NCBI GenBank assembly: GCA_039197065.1
Contig: JBCCUL010000023.1
Coordinates: 1 to 62,961 of the forward strand
Origin: JANQPX01 sp039197065
GTDB lineage: Bacteria; Pseudomonadota; Alphaproteobacteria; Geminicoccales; Geminicoccaceae
DNA: 62,961 nt
Reading direction: 5' to 3'
The notes under the pieces are model-generated. The model searched no databases, was not told the DNA's origin, and saw only the letters and a list, made by a program, of their open reading frames with translations. Of the stretch, positions 1-8,088 are shown piece by piece. Position 1 is the stretch's first letter, and each line of letters begins with the position of its first letter. A program made the position numbers and the translations under genes.

Positions 1-145
1 CACGGAGATGGTGATGCCTGGCGACAACATCACGATGGTCGTGAACCTGATCTGCCCGATCGCGATGGAAGAGGGTCTTCGGTTTGCCATTCGTGAAGGC
101 GGCCGTACCGTCGGCGCAGGCGTCGTCGCGAAAATCGTCGAATAA
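1..145 (+). CDS. tuf: Elongation factor Tu, C-terminal end (partial)
   Basis: The window opens inside this gene; the frame starting at base 2 gives 47 residues ending in VGAGVVAKIVE and TAA at 143-145. The segment reading MPGDNITMVVNLICPIAMEEGLRFAIREGG is the conserved end of EF-Tu domain 3. EF-Tu is the GTPase that delivers aminoacyl-tRNA to the ribosome. Its position just before rpsJ is the usual end of the str operon (rpsL-rpsG-fusA-tuf). The GTPase domain lies outside the window, so only the C-terminus can be judged. Confidence 0.95.
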   Translation, partial: TEMVMPGDNITMVVNLICPIAMEEGLRFAIREGGRTVGAGVVAKIVE

Positions 146-160
146 AGACTATCGAATAAG

Positions 161-190
161 GGGCCGTCTTTCGGGGCGGCCCTGACTTTT
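161..190 (+). terminator. Hairpin between tuf and rpsJ
   Basis: An 8-bp stem (GGGCCGTC at 161-168 with GGGCGGCCC at about 174-182, one G-U pair) is followed by TGACTTTT. It lies 16 bases after the tuf stop and about 50 bases before rpsJ. The shape fits a factor-independent terminator or an attenuator that partly separates the str and S10 operons. The T run is short, so read-through is likely. Confidence 0.55.
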
Positions 191-238
191 GGGAAAAGCA
201 TGGCCGAGCTTCGGCCGGTCATGAGGTGAGCAAAGACC

Positions 239-547
239 ATGGACGCACAAAATATCCGGATCCGCCTGAAGGCGTTCGATCATCGGGTTCTTGACCTGTC
301 CGCACGAGAGATCGTGAGCACGGCGAAGCGGACCGGTGCGCGGGTGCGCGGGCCCATCCCGCTGCCGACCCGGATGGAGAAGATCACGGTGTTGCGCTCT
401 CCGCATATCGACAAGAAGTCGCGTGAGCAGTTCGAGATCAGAACCCACAAGCGGATGCTCGACATCGTTGACCCCACCCCGCAGACCGTCGATGCGCTGA
501 TGAAGCTCGACCTTGCGGCCGGCGTTGACGTCGAGATCAAGGTCTAA
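239..547 (+). CDS. rpsJ: 30S ribosomal protein S10
   Basis: This 102-residue protein matches S10 almost end to end: the start MDAQNIRIRLKAFDHRVLD and the central PLPTRMEKITVLRSPH are diagnostic. S10 sits in the head of the small subunit and, in bacteria generally, also binds NusB in antitermination complexes. It is the first gene of the S10 operon. A purine-rich GGTGAG lies upstream of the ATG. Length is normal for the family (about 103). Confidence 0.98.
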   Translation: MDAQNIRIRLKAFDHRVLDLSAREIVSTAKRTGARVRGPIPLPTRMEKITVLRSPHIDKKSREQFEIRTHKRMLDIVDPTPQTVDALMKLDLAAGVDVEIKV

Positions 548-571
548 GGCGAAGGGCTCGGGAGAAAGACG

Positions 572-1420
572 ATGCGAATTGGGCTCTTGGCCGAAAAATT
601 GGGCATGACACGAATCTTCACGCCCAACGGTGAGCATGTTCCGGTTACCGTACTGCGTGTTGATGACTGTGAGGTGACAGGAACCCGCACCAAGGACAAA
701 GACGGCTACAACGCGGTGCAGCTCGGCGCCGGCAAGGCGAAGACCAAGCGGGTGACCAAACCGATGCGCGGTCACTATGCGAAGGCGAAGGTCACGCCGA
801 AGAAGAAGGTTGCCGAGTTCCGCGTCGAAGAGGATGGACTGATCGACCCTGGCACCAAGCTCTCGGTCAATCACTTCGTCGTCGGTCAGTATGTCGACGT
901 TTCCGGCACCTCGATCGGTAAGGGTTTTGCCGGCGGCATGAAACGTCATGGCTTTGCCGGTCTCCGCGCCTCCCACGGCGTGTCGATCTCGCACCGTTCC
1001 CACGGTTCCACCGGCCAGTGCCAGGATCCCGGTCGCGTCTTCAAGGGCAAGAAGATGGCTGGCCATATGGGCGCTCGCACCCGGACCGCGCAGAACTTGC
1101 AGGTGATGGGCGTCGATCCCGAGCGTGGTCTGTTGTTGATCAAGGGCGGTATTCCCGGTTCCAAGGGCGGTTGGGTGAAGGTTGCTGACAGCGTGAAGAA
1201 GGCGCTTCCTTCCGAAGCGCCCTTCCCCGCAGGCACGATTTCGACCGCAACCCAGATCGCAGGCGAGGGCGAAGTCGAGGGTACGTCCGTTGAGGAGGTG
1301 GCTGCCGAAACGCCGACCGCCGAGGCGGTGCAGCCGGAGCAGGAAGCCCCTGTCGAGGCGCCTGCGGATGAGACGGGCGAAGCGCCCGCTCAGGACGAAC
1401 AGAAGAAAGGCGAGGAGTAG
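572..1420 (+). CDS. rplC: 50S ribosomal protein L3 with acidic C-terminal tail
   Basis: L3 is an early assembly protein of the large subunit. Residues 1 to about 215 are canonical, with the loop FAGGMKRHGFAG and the segment GSTGQCQDPGRVFKGKKMAG, which contains the glutamine that PrmB methylates in E. coli. After about residue 215 comes a low-complexity tail rich in Ala, Glu and Pro (EEVAAETPTAEAV and following) that ends in KKGEE. At 282 residues the protein is about 40-70 longer than most bacterial L3. A GGAGAAAGACG Shine-Dalgarno lies just before the ATG. rplD follows after 5 bases. Confidence 0.97.
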   Translation: MRIGLLAEKLGMTRIFTPNGEHVPVTVLRVDDCEVTGTRTKDKDGYNAVQLGAGKAKTKRVTKPMRGHYAKAKVTPKKKVAEFRVEEDGLIDPGTKLSVNHFVVGQYVDVSGTSIGKGFAGGMKRHGFAGLRASHGVSISHRSHGSTGQCQDPGRVFKGKKMAGHMGARTRTAQNLQVMGVDPERGLLLIKGGIPGSKGGWVKVADSVKKALPSEAPFPAGTISTATQIAGEGEVEGTSVEEVAAETPTAEAVQPEQEAPVEAPADETGEAPAQDEQKKGEE

Positions 1421-1425
1421 AGCTG

Positions 1426-2046
1426 ATGAAGGTCGCGGTTACGACCTTGTCCCAGGGGGACGCCGGCAAGATCGAGCTCGCCGCTTCGGTGTTCGAGCAG
1501 CCGGTTAGGAAAGACATTCTGCATCAGGTGGTTCTTTGGCAGCTTGCCAAACAGCGCCAGGGCACTCACGCCGGCAAGACCCGCGGCGAGGTGAAGGCGA
1601 CCACCAAGAAGATGTACAAGCAGAAGGGCACCGGCCGCGCGCGTCATGGCTCGGCCGATGTCGCCCAGTTCCGTGGCGGTGGCCAGGCGTTCGCCAGGAA
1701 GCCCAGGGACTACAGCCACGATCTTCCGAAGAAGGTCAGAAAGCTCGGTCTGAAATCGGCGCTTTCGGCAAAGCTTAAGGAAGGCAAGCTGGTGGTGCTG
1801 GATGAAGCCGTTCTCGGCGAGCCCAAGACCAAGCAGCTTGCGGAAAGCTTGACCAAGCATGGCTGGGGGCGCACGACCCTCATCGCCGGTGCCGAAATCG
1901 ACGGTAATTTCAAGCTCGCTGCCAGGAACCTGGCCGGCTTGAAGGTCCTGCCGTCCGTCGGCGCCAATGTTTACGACATCCTTCATGGCGACACCTTGGT
2001 GTTGACCAAGTCGGCGGTGGCCGACCTCGAGGAGCGCCTGGCATGA
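1426..2046 (+). CDS. rplD: 50S ribosomal protein L4
   Basis: A 206-residue L4, recognised by the basic loop around TKKMYKQKGTGRARHGS, which lines the exit tunnel, and the C-terminal NVYDILHGDTLVLTKSAV. In E. coli L4 also represses its own S10 operon; whether that holds here cannot be seen from sequence. The ATG follows an AGGCGAGGAG ribosome-binding site in the end of rplC. The gene overlaps rplW by four bases (ATGA type), which implies translational coupling. Confidence 0.97.
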   Translation: MKVAVTTLSQGDAGKIELAASVFEQPVRKDILHQVVLWQLAKQRQGTHAGKTRGEVKATTKKMYKQKGTGRARHGSADVAQFRGGGQAFARKPRDYSHDLPKKVRKLGLKSALSAKLKEGKLVVLDEAVLGEPKTKQLAESLTKHGWGRTTLIAGAEIDGNFKLAARNLAGLKVLPSVGANVYDILHGDTLVLTKSAVADLEERLA

Positions 2047-2336
2047 ATAAGGAACGGATGTACAACGTCATCCTGTCCCCGGTGATCACCGAGAAGTCGA
2101 CGCAGGGCAGCGAACACAACCAGGTGACGTTTCGCGTTGCCAAGGACGCCACCAAGCCTGAGGTCAAGCAGGCGATCGAGGCGCTGTTCGACGTCAAGGT
2201 GAAGGCGGTGAACACCCTTAATCAAAAGGGCAAGGTCAAGCGTTTCCGTGGTCGCCTCGGCAAGCGCAACGACGTCAAGAAGGCCATCGTGACCCTCGAA
2301 GAGGGTCAGATGATCGACGTGACCACAGGTATCTGA
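2043..2336 (+). CDS. rplW: 50S ribosomal protein L23
   Basis: A 97-residue L23 with the family start MYNVILSPVITEKSTQ and the basic segment FRGRLGKRNDVKKAIV. L23 borders the polypeptide exit and is the docking site for trigger factor and SRP. The start codon overlaps the rplD stop. Family length is normal. Confidence 0.97.
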   Translation: MNKERMYNVILSPVITEKSTQGSEHNQVTFRVAKDATKPEVKQAIEALFDVKVKAVNTLNQKGKVKRFRGRLGKRNDVKKAIVTLEEGQMIDVTTGI

Positions 2337-2350
2337 GGCGAGGATTAGGC

Positions 2351-3196
2351 ATGGCACTTAAAACGTTCAAGCCGGCCACACCGTCGCTCCGCGAACTGGT
2401 CATCGTCGACCGCTCGGAGCTCTGGAAAGGCAAGCCGGTCAAGAAGCTGACCGAAGGCCTTTCCAAGAAGGGTGGGCGCAATAACACCGGCCGGATCACG
2501 GTCTGGCATCGCGGCGGCGGGCACAAGCGCAACTACCGCATCATCGATTTCAAGCGGACCAGCAAGTTCGGCGTTCAGGGCACGGTCGAGCGTCTGGAAT
2601 ATGATCCGAACCGCACCGCCTTCATCGCGCTGATCAAATATGACGACGGCGACCTCGCCTACATCCTGGCGCCCCAGCGCATCAAGGTGGGCGACAAAGT
2701 CATCGCCGATGACAAGGTCGACGTGAAGCCCGGCAATGCGGCGCCGCTCAAGAACATTCCGATCGGCACGATCATCCACAATGTCGAGCTCAAGGTCGGC
2801 AAGGGTGGCCAGATCGCGCGTTCCGCCGGCAATTACGCACAGCTCGTCGGTCGCGACGGCGACTATGCGCAGATCCGCCTTTCGTCGGGTGAGATCCGCC
2901 GCGTCAGGCAGGAATGCATGGCGTCCATGGGTGCGGTGTCCAACGCCGATCATCAGAACATCAATCTCGGCAAGGCGGGCCGTTCGCGCTGGCTCGGTCG
3001 CAAGGGTGTGGTTCGCGGCGTTGCGATGAACCCAGTCGATCATCCCCATGGCGGTGGTGAAGGCCGTACTTCCGGTGGTCGTCATCCGGTGACGCCTTGG
3101 GGCAAGCCGACCAAGGGTGCGCGCACCCGCCGGAACAAGAAGAGCGATCATCTGATCATCCGCTCACGCCACAAGGCAAAGAAGAGAGGAGGCTGA
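2351..3196 (+). CDS. rplB: 50S ribosomal protein L2
   Basis: A 281-residue L2. Its landmarks are GRITVWHRGGGHKRNYR near the N-terminus, GVVRGVAMNPVDHPHGGGEGR near residue 230, which carries the conserved histidine close to the peptidyl transferase centre, and the basic tail. L2 binds 23S rRNA domains II and IV and helps subunit joining. It sits 14 bases after rplW and 4 bases before rpsS, inside the S10 operon. Confidence 0.98.
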   Translation: MALKTFKPATPSLRELVIVDRSELWKGKPVKKLTEGLSKKGGRNNTGRITVWHRGGGHKRNYRIIDFKRTSKFGVQGTVERLEYDPNRTAFIALIKYDDGDLAYILAPQRIKVGDKVIADDKVDVKPGNAAPLKNIPIGTIIHNVELKVGKGGQIARSAGNYAQLVGRDGDYAQIRLSSGEIRRVRQECMASMGAVSNADHQNINLGKAGRSRWLGRKGVVRGVAMNPVDHPHGGGEGRTSGGRHPVTPWGKPTKGARTRRNKKSDHLIIRSRHKAKKRGG

Positions 3197-3200
3197 GCAG

Positions 3201-3479
3201 ATGGCACGCTCGGTTTGGAAAGGGCCTTTCGTCGACGGCTATCTCTACGACAAGGCGGAGAAGGCCAGGGCCTCGTCGAGAAACGAGATCATCAAGACCT
3301 GGTCCCGTCGTTCGACCATCGTGCCGGAGTTCGTCGGCCTGACGTTCGCCGTCTACAACGGTCAGAAGTTTCTGCCGGTCTACGTCACCGAGAATATGGT
3401 CGGGCACAAGCTTGGCGAGTTCTCGCCGACCCGCACCTATTACGGTCACGGCGCCGACAAGAAGGCCAAGCGGCGCTGA
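3201..3479 (+). CDS. rpsS: 30S ribosomal protein S19
   Basis: A 92-residue S19, identified by MARSVWKGPFVDGYL, the segment RRSTIVPEFVGLTFAVYNG and the C-terminal KLGEFSPTRTYYGH. It forms a complex with S13 in the 30S head and contacts the A-site tRNA. AGGAGGCTGAG upstream is a strong ribosome-binding site inside the end of rplB. Confidence 0.98.
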   Translation: MARSVWKGPFVDGYLYDKAEKARASSRNEIIKTWSRRSTIVPEFVGLTFAVYNGQKFLPVYVTENMVGHKLGEFSPTRTYYGHGADKKAKRR

Positions 3480-3502
3480 GCCGCCAGTGAAGGGATTGTT
3501 CC

Positions 3503-3883
3503 ATGGGTAAGGAAAAACGGGAACGCGCGCTGGCGGATAATCAAGCCATGGCCATGGCGCGCCTTTTGCGGATCAGCCCGCAAAAGCTCAACCTGGTCGC
3601 CGAAATGATTCGCGGCATGAAAGCCGAGGATGCGCTCAACCAGCTGCAGTTCTCGAAGAAAGCGGTCGCCCGCGACGTCAAGAAGGTCCTGATGTCGGCC
3701 GTGGCGAATGCCGAAAATAACCACGGGCTGGACGTTGACAGTCTCGTGGTATCCGAAGCGAGCGTCGGCAAGTCGCTTGTGATGAAGCGTTTCAAGCCAC
3801 GGGCGCGTGGTCGCGCGGGACGGATCACCAAGCCGTTTTCGCGGATCAGGATCGTCGTGGAAGAGCGAGAGGAGGCGGCCTGA
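3503..3883 (+). CDS. rplV: 50S ribosomal protein L22
   Basis: A 126-residue L22, recognised by ARLLRISPQKLNLVAEMIRG and the C-terminal beta-hairpin KRFKPRARGRAGRITKPFSR. That hairpin reaches into the exit tunnel and is where macrolide-resistance changes arise in other bacteria. The TGA overlaps the rpsC start (TGATG), so the two are likely coupled. Confidence 0.98.
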   Translation: MGKEKRERALADNQAMAMARLLRISPQKLNLVAEMIRGMKAEDALNQLQFSKKAVARDVKKVLMSAVANAENNHGLDVDSLVVSEASVGKSLVMKRFKPRARGRAGRITKPFSRIRIVVEEREEAA

Positions 3884-4566
3884 TGGGCCAGAAAGTCAAC
3901 CCGATCGGGCTCAGGCTCGGCATCAACCGCACCTGGGACAGCCGTTGGTATGCGGACGGGCAATATGCCGATCTTCTCGCCGAGGATCTGAAGATCCGCG
4001 AGTTTCTGAACAAGCGCCTGAAGCAGGCCGGCATCAGCAAGATCGTGATCGAGCGGCCCGCCAAGAAGGCGCGCATCAGCATTCACACGGCGCGCCCCGG
4101 CGTGGTCATCGGCAAGAAGGGGCAGGAAATCGAGACCCTGCGTAAGCAGCTTGCCAAGATGACGACCGGCGACGTTCATCTGAACATTGTCGAGATCCGG
4201 AAGCCTGAGATCGATGCCAAGCTGGTGGCTGAGAACATCGCTCAGCAGCTCGAGCGTCGCGTCACCTTCCGTCGCGCGATGAAGCGCGCCATGCAGTCCG
4301 CCATGCGCCTCGGCGCTCTTGGCATTCGCGTGCATTGCACCGGTCGTCTCGGTGGTGCGGAAATCGCACGTGGTGAAACTTATCGTGAAGGCCGGGTGCC
4401 GCTACACACGCTGCGTGCCGATGTCGACTTCGGTCGCGCCACCGCGTTCACGCCTTATGGAACCAACGGCGTCAAGATCTGGATCTTCAAGGGTGAGATC
4501 ATGGAGCACGACCCGATGGCTCAGGACAAGCGTGCGGCCGATCCGTCGGCAATGCGCAGCAACTGA
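3883..4566 (+). CDS. rpsC: 30S ribosomal protein S3
   Basis: A 227-residue S3 with MGQKVNPIGLRLGINRTWDS at the start, a type II KH domain containing GVVIGKKGQEIETLRKQL, and the C-terminal domain GETYREGRVPLHTLRADVDFG. S3 lies at the mRNA entry channel of the 30S subunit and takes part in helicase activity there. The tail after about residue 205 is family-variable. Confidence 0.98.
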   Translation: MGQKVNPIGLRLGINRTWDSRWYADGQYADLLAEDLKIREFLNKRLKQAGISKIVIERPAKKARISIHTARPGVVIGKKGQEIETLRKQLAKMTTGDVHLNIVEIRKPEIDAKLVAENIAQQLERRVTFRRAMKRAMQSAMRLGALGIRVHCTGRLGGAEIARGETYREGRVPLHTLRADVDFGRATAFTPYGTNGVKIWIFKGEIMEHDPMAQDKRAADPSAMRSN

Positions 4567-4591
4567 GGAATTTGGGTAGGAGTTCGGCGCC

Positions 4592-5017
4592 ATGATGCAG
4601 CCTAAGAGAACCAAGTTCAGAAAGCGTCATAAGGGACGCAATGACGGCATCACCAAAGGTGGTGCAGCGCTGAATTTCGGTGCGTTCGGTATGAAGGCGA
4701 CCACCAATGCTCGGATCACCGCTCGCCAGATCGAAGCGGCGAGACGTGCGATCACTCGGCATCTGAAGCGCGCCGGCCGCGTCTGGATCCGGATTTTCCC
4801 GGATCACCCGGTCAGCAAGAAGCCTGCCGAAGTGCGCATGGGTAAGGGTAAGGGGTCGGTCGAATATTGGGTTGCGCCGGTCAAGGCCGGTCGCATCATG
4901 TTCGAGATCGACGGCGTGCCCGCCAATCTCGCCGAAGAGGCGATCAAGCGTGGTGCCGCCAAGCTTCCGGTACGCACCAGGTTCATTGTTCGTCCGGGTG
5001 AGGAGGCGTCGGCATGA
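4592..5017 (+). CDS. rplP: 50S ribosomal protein L16
   Basis: A 141-residue L16. The start MMQPKRTKFRKRHKGRNDG is nearly identical to the E. coli protein, and RVWIRIFPDHPVSKKPAEVRMGKGKG is the loop near the A-site. L16 organises the A-site tRNA path and is a late assembly protein. It overlaps rpmC by four bases (ATGA). Confidence 0.98.
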   Translation: MMQPKRTKFRKRHKGRNDGITKGGAALNFGAFGMKATTNARITARQIEAARRAITRHLKRAGRVWIRIFPDHPVSKKPAEVRMGKGKGSVEYWVAPVKAGRIMFEIDGVPANLAEEAIKRGAAKLPVRTRFIVRPGEEASA

Positions 5018-5220
5018 AGGCCGAAGAGTTGAGGGGCAAGACCCCCGATCAGTTGAAGGAGCAGCTTTTGGACCTGAAGAAGGAGCAGTTCAATCTGCGC
5101 TTTCAAAAGGCGACCGGGCAGCTCGAAAACACGTCGCGGGTGCGCGAGGTCAGGCGTGACATCGCCAGGATCAAGACGGTCCTCGGTGCTGCAAAGCCGG
5201 CCCAGGCCAGTGCGAGCTAG
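5014..5220 (+). CDS. rpmC: 50S ribosomal protein L29
   Basis: A 68-residue two-helix protein with MKAEELRGKTPDQLKEQLLDLKKE and the NLRFQKATGQLENTSRVREVRRDIARIKTVL region typical of L29. L29 contacts L23 near the exit tunnel. It starts inside the stop of rplP and is followed by rpsQ after 12 bases. Confidence 0.97.
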   Translation: MKAEELRGKTPDQLKEQLLDLKKEQFNLRFQKATGQLENTSRVREVRRDIARIKTVLGAAKPAQASAS

Positions 5221-5232
5221 GGAGTAAAGGTC

Positions 5233-5472
5233 GTGCCAAGGCGCGTATTGCAAGGAACTGTCGTAAGCGACAAGCAGGACAAGACGGTGGTCGTCAGAGT
5301 CAACCGCCGGGTCATGCATCCGCTTTACAAGAAGTATATCAACCGGTCGAAGAAGTATGCGGCCCATGACGCGGAGAACCAGTTCAAGACTGGCGACACC
5401 GTCAAGATCCGCGAGTGCCGGCCGATTTCCAAGCATAAGTGCTGGGAAGTTATCTTGGAGCCTGCCGCTTAG
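5233..5472 (+). CDS. rpsQ: 30S ribosomal protein S17
   Basis: A 79-residue OB-fold protein beginning PRRVLQGTVVSDKQDKTVVVRVNR, the S17 hallmark, with CRPISKHKCWEV near the end. S17 binds 16S rRNA early in 30S assembly. The start is GTG, chosen because GGAGTAAAG lies 5-6 bases upstream and no in-frame ATG fits. It is the last gene of the classical S10 operon. Confidence 0.97.
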   Translation: MPRRVLQGTVVSDKQDKTVVVRVNRRVMHPLYKKYINRSKKYAAHDAENQFKTGDTVKIRECRPISKHKCWEVILEPAA

Positions 5473-5502
5473 GCGAGCATAGTTGGGTAGAGGGCGGCAG
5501 CC

Positions 5503-5871
5503 ATGATTCAGTCAGAAACCAATCTCGACGTCGCGGATAACTCCGGTGCGCGCCGTGTGCAGTGCATCCGCGTGCTTGGCGGTTCCAGACGTCGCTGGGC
5601 GTCGGTCGGCGATATCATCGTGGTGGCCGTGAAGGAAGCGATCCCGCGGGGCAAGGTGAAGAAGGGCGACGTGCACAAGGCGGTTATCGTGCGCACGGCC
5701 AAGGAAATTCATCGCCAGGACGGCAGCGCCATCCGCTTCGATCGCAACGCTGCTGTGTTGATCAACAACACCGGCGAGCCGATCGGCACGCGTATCTTCG
5801 GCCCGGTGACGAGAGAGCTGCGCGCCAAGCGGTTCATGAAGATCATCTCGCTCGCACCCGAGGTGCTTTGA
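5503..5871 (+). CDS. rplN: 50S ribosomal protein L14
   Basis: A 122-residue L14 with MIQSETNLDVADNSGARRVQCIRVLGG and the C-terminal GTRIFGPVTRELRAKRFMKIISLAPEVL. L14 lies at the subunit interface and forms bridges to 16S rRNA; it is also the docking site of RsfS. It opens the spc block here. The 30-base gap from rpsQ contains no clear promoter. Confidence 0.98.
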   Translation: MIQSETNLDVADNSGARRVQCIRVLGGSRRRWASVGDIIVVAVKEAIPRGKVKKGDVHKAVIVRTAKEIHRQDGSAIRFDRNAAVLINNTGEPIGTRIFGPVTRELRAKRFMKIISLAPEVL

Positions 5872-5932
5872 CCGCCGTCATCTTGGATGATCGGAACAGG
5901 TCGTTGGAATTTTGGATAGTAGAGACGCCGAC

Positions 5933-6256
5933 ATGGCTAAGAAGTTGAAGATCAAAAAGGGTGACCAGGTGGTGGTCACCGGCGGCCGGGACAAGGGCAA
6001 GCGCGGCGAGGTTCTGCGCGTGGTCAAGAAAGACGACCGCCTGATCGTTTCGGGCGTGAATATGGTGCATCGGCACACGCGGCCGTCTGCGCAGCATCCG
6101 GGTGGCATCGTCGACAAGGAAGCGACGATCCATATCTCGAATGTCGCCCATATCGACCCCAAGACGTCCGAGCCCACACGTGTCGGTTTCAAGACCCTCG
6201 AAGACGGTCGCAAGGTGCGCTTTGCCAAGCGCTCCGGCGAAGTCATCGATCGATAG
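5933..6256 (+). CDS. rplX: 50S ribosomal protein L24
   Basis: A 107-residue L24 with a KOW motif (KGDQVVVTGGRDKGKRGEVLRV) and VNMVHRHTRPSAQHPGGIVDKEA. L24 initiates 50S assembly. An upstream in-frame TTG at 5912 would add seven residues; the ATG at 5933 gives the conserved MAKKLKIKKGD and is preferred. A 61-base gap separates it from rplN. Confidence 0.96.
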   Translation: MAKKLKIKKGDQVVVTGGRDKGKRGEVLRVVKKDDRLIVSGVNMVHRHTRPSAQHPGGIVDKEATIHISNVAHIDPKTSEPTRVGFKTLEDGRKVRFAKRSGEVIDR

Positions 6257-6266
6257 GAGACGGATC

Positions 6267-6806
6267 ATGGCTCGCTTGATGGCGCAATATAAAGACGAGA
6301 TCCGCGGCAAGCTGCAGGATCAGTTCGCATACAAGAACCCGATGCAGATCCCGAAGCTTGAGAAGATCGTTTTGAACATGGCGGTCGGCAAGGCTGTTCA
6401 GGACAGCAAGAAGCTGACGACGGCGGTTCAGGAGATGACCCTGATTTCCGGTCAGAAGCCCCATATCTGTAAGGCCAGAAAGTCGGTCGCGAACTTCAAG
6501 CTTCGCGAGGGCATGGCGATCGGCTGCAAGGTAACCCTGCGCGGTCGGCGGATGTACGAGTTTCTGGATCGCCTGATCACAATAGCACTTCCGCGCGTCC
6601 GGGACTTCCGCGGCGTACCGGCGAAGAGCTTCGATGGTCGCGGCAACTACGCGATGGGCTTGAAAGAGCAGATCGTGTTTCCCGAGATCAGCTATGACGA
6701 TGTCGATGAGATCAGAGGTATGGACATCATCATCTGTACGTCAGCGGCCAATGACGACGAGGCCAAGGCGCTGCTTGAGCAGTTTCGCATGCCGTTCGCG
6801 GCTTGA
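6267..6806 (+). CDS. rplE: 50S ribosomal protein L5
   Basis: A 179-residue L5. MARLMAQYKDEIRGKLQDQF, KLEKIVLNMAVGKAVQDSKK and the C-terminal GMDIIICTSAANDDEAKALLEQF are all family landmarks. L5 is part of the central protuberance and binds 5S rRNA. ATG at 6267 follows TAGGAGACGG; the open frame continues upstream into rplX but has no L5 sequence there. Confidence 0.97.
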   Translation: MARLMAQYKDEIRGKLQDQFAYKNPMQIPKLEKIVLNMAVGKAVQDSKKLTTAVQEMTLISGQKPHICKARKSVANFKLREGMAIGCKVTLRGRRMYEFLDRLITIALPRVRDFRGVPAKSFDGRGNYAMGLKEQIVFPEISYDDVDEIRGMDIIICTSAANDDEAKALLEQFRMPFAA

Positions 6807-6821
6807 AGAGGAGACGATTGG

Positions 6822-7127
6822 ATGGCCAAGAAGAGCGCCGTCGAGAAGAACAAGAACCGTCGCAAGATGGTCGACAAATACGCGGAGAAGCGTGCTGCGT
6901 TGCGGGCGATCATCAAGGATCGTGAAGCCGATCCTGAGGAGCGGTTCGAAGCGACGCTGACGCTGGCAGCACTCCCGCGCAATGGCGCGAAGGTCAGGCT
7001 GCGCAATCGCTGCGGCCTCACCGGTCGTCCGCGTGGCTACTATCGTAAATTCGGTCTGTCGCGGATCGCGGTGCGCGAACTCGGCTCGATCGGTCAGATT
7101 CCCGGCCTGGTCAAGTCCAGCTGGTAG
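6822..7127 (+). CDS. rpsN: 30S ribosomal protein S14 (zinc-free type)
   Basis: A 101-residue S14 with AKKSAVEKNKNRRKMV at the start and LRNRCGLTGRPRGYYRKFGLSRIAVRELGS near the end. The CXXC pairs of the short zinc-binding S14 are missing, so this is the longer zinc-independent form. It sits in the 30S head, 15 bases after rplE, behind GAAGAGGAGACG. Confidence 0.97.
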   Translation: MAKKSAVEKNKNRRKMVDKYAEKRAALRAIIKDREADPEERFEATLTLAALPRNGAKVRLRNRCGLTGRPRGYYRKFGLSRIAVRELGSIGQIPGLVKSSW

Positions 7128-7157
7128 AGCAGGCTAGGTATTGAAGGAGAGGACGCC

Positions 7158-7550
7158 ATGTCGTTGAGCGATCCATTGGGCGATATGCTGACCCGAATCC
7201 GCAATGGCCAGTCGGCGCAAAAGAGCGCCATCGGAAGCCCGGCATCGAGGCTGCGGAAGAACGTGCTCGAGGTGCTGAAGCGCGAAGGCTATATTCGTGG
7301 TTTCTCCCAGAGCGACGAAGGCCATAAGGAACTCTCGATCGAGCTCAAATACCATAATGGTGAGCCGGTCATCAAAGAGCTCCGTCGTGTCTCGAAGCCC
7401 GGCCGCAGGGTCTATTCAGGGGTCAAAGACCTCCCGAGGATCTACAACGGTCTTGGCATCGCCATTCTGTCGACTCCGCGTGGCGTGATGTCGGACGCCG
7501 AGGCGCGTGAAGCGCATGTCGGCGGTGAAATTCTCTGCACGGTATTTTGA
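7158..7550 (+). CDS. rpsH: 30S ribosomal protein S8
   Basis: A 130-residue S8 with MSLSDPLGDMLTRIRNGQSA and the C-terminal GLGIAILSTPRGVMSDAEAREAHVGGEILCTVF. S8 binds helix 21 of 16S rRNA; in E. coli it also represses the spc operon through a mimic near rplE. No such mimic was recognised here by eye. The stop lies two bases before the rplF ATG. Confidence 0.97.
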   Translation: MSLSDPLGDMLTRIRNGQSAQKSAIGSPASRLRKNVLEVLKREGYIRGFSQSDEGHKELSIELKYHNGEPVIKELRRVSKPGRRVYSGVKDLPRIYNGLGIAILSTPRGVMSDAEAREAHVGGEILCTVF

Positions 7551-7552
7551 TC

Positions 7553-8086
7553 ATGTCTCGTATCGGTAAACATCCCGTATCGATTCCGGACGGCGTCAAG
7601 GTCGCCCTTTCCGGTCAGCAGATGACGGTCTCCGGCAAGCTTGGCGAACTGTCGCGCAAGCTGCCTGACGAGGTCGAGATCAAGGAGGCGGACGGTGCGG
7701 TCACGGTCTCGCCGCGCGGCGAGGACAAGCGTTCGCGCTCCATGTGGGGTCTGTCGCGTTCGCTCGTCTCGAACATGATCGAAGGCGTGTCCGCCGGCTT
7801 CACCCGCAATCTGGTGATCTCCGGCGTCGGTTACCGTGCCGCGATGGATGGTAAGATCCTGAACCTGCAGCTCGGTTACAGTCACGACATCAAATATGCG
7901 ATCCCCTCCGACATCGAGGTGAAATGCGCGACGCCGACGCAAATCGCGATCACCGGCGCCGATCGTCAGCGCGTCGGTCAGATCGCCGCCGAGATCAGGT
8001 CGTTCCGGAAGCCGGAGCCTTATAAGGGCAAGGGCATTCGTTATGACGATGAGAGGATCATCCGCAAGGAAGGCAAGAAGAAGTAG
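7553..8086 (+). CDS. rplF: 50S ribosomal protein L6
   Basis: A 177-residue L6 beginning MSRIGKHPVSIPDGVKV and ending in the conserved PEPYKGKGIRYDDERIIRKEGKKK. Two homologous alpha/beta halves are visible. L6 lies near the sarcin-ricin loop and the factor-binding site. An in-frame TTG at 7547 would add two residues; the ATG at 7553 is the family start. Confidence 0.97.
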   Translation: MSRIGKHPVSIPDGVKVALSGQQMTVSGKLGELSRKLPDEVEIKEADGAVTVSPRGEDKRSRSMWGLSRSLVSNMIEGVSAGFTRNLVISGVGYRAAMDGKILNLQLGYSHDIKYAIPSDIEVKCATPTQIAITGADRQRVGQIAAEIRSFRKPEPYKGKGIRYDDERIIRKEGKKK

Positions 8087-8088
8087 CC

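Noticed and set aside
149..1066. 305-residue minus-strand open frame over rpsJ and rplC
   Set aside because: It is opposite two certain ribosomal protein genes and resembles no family.
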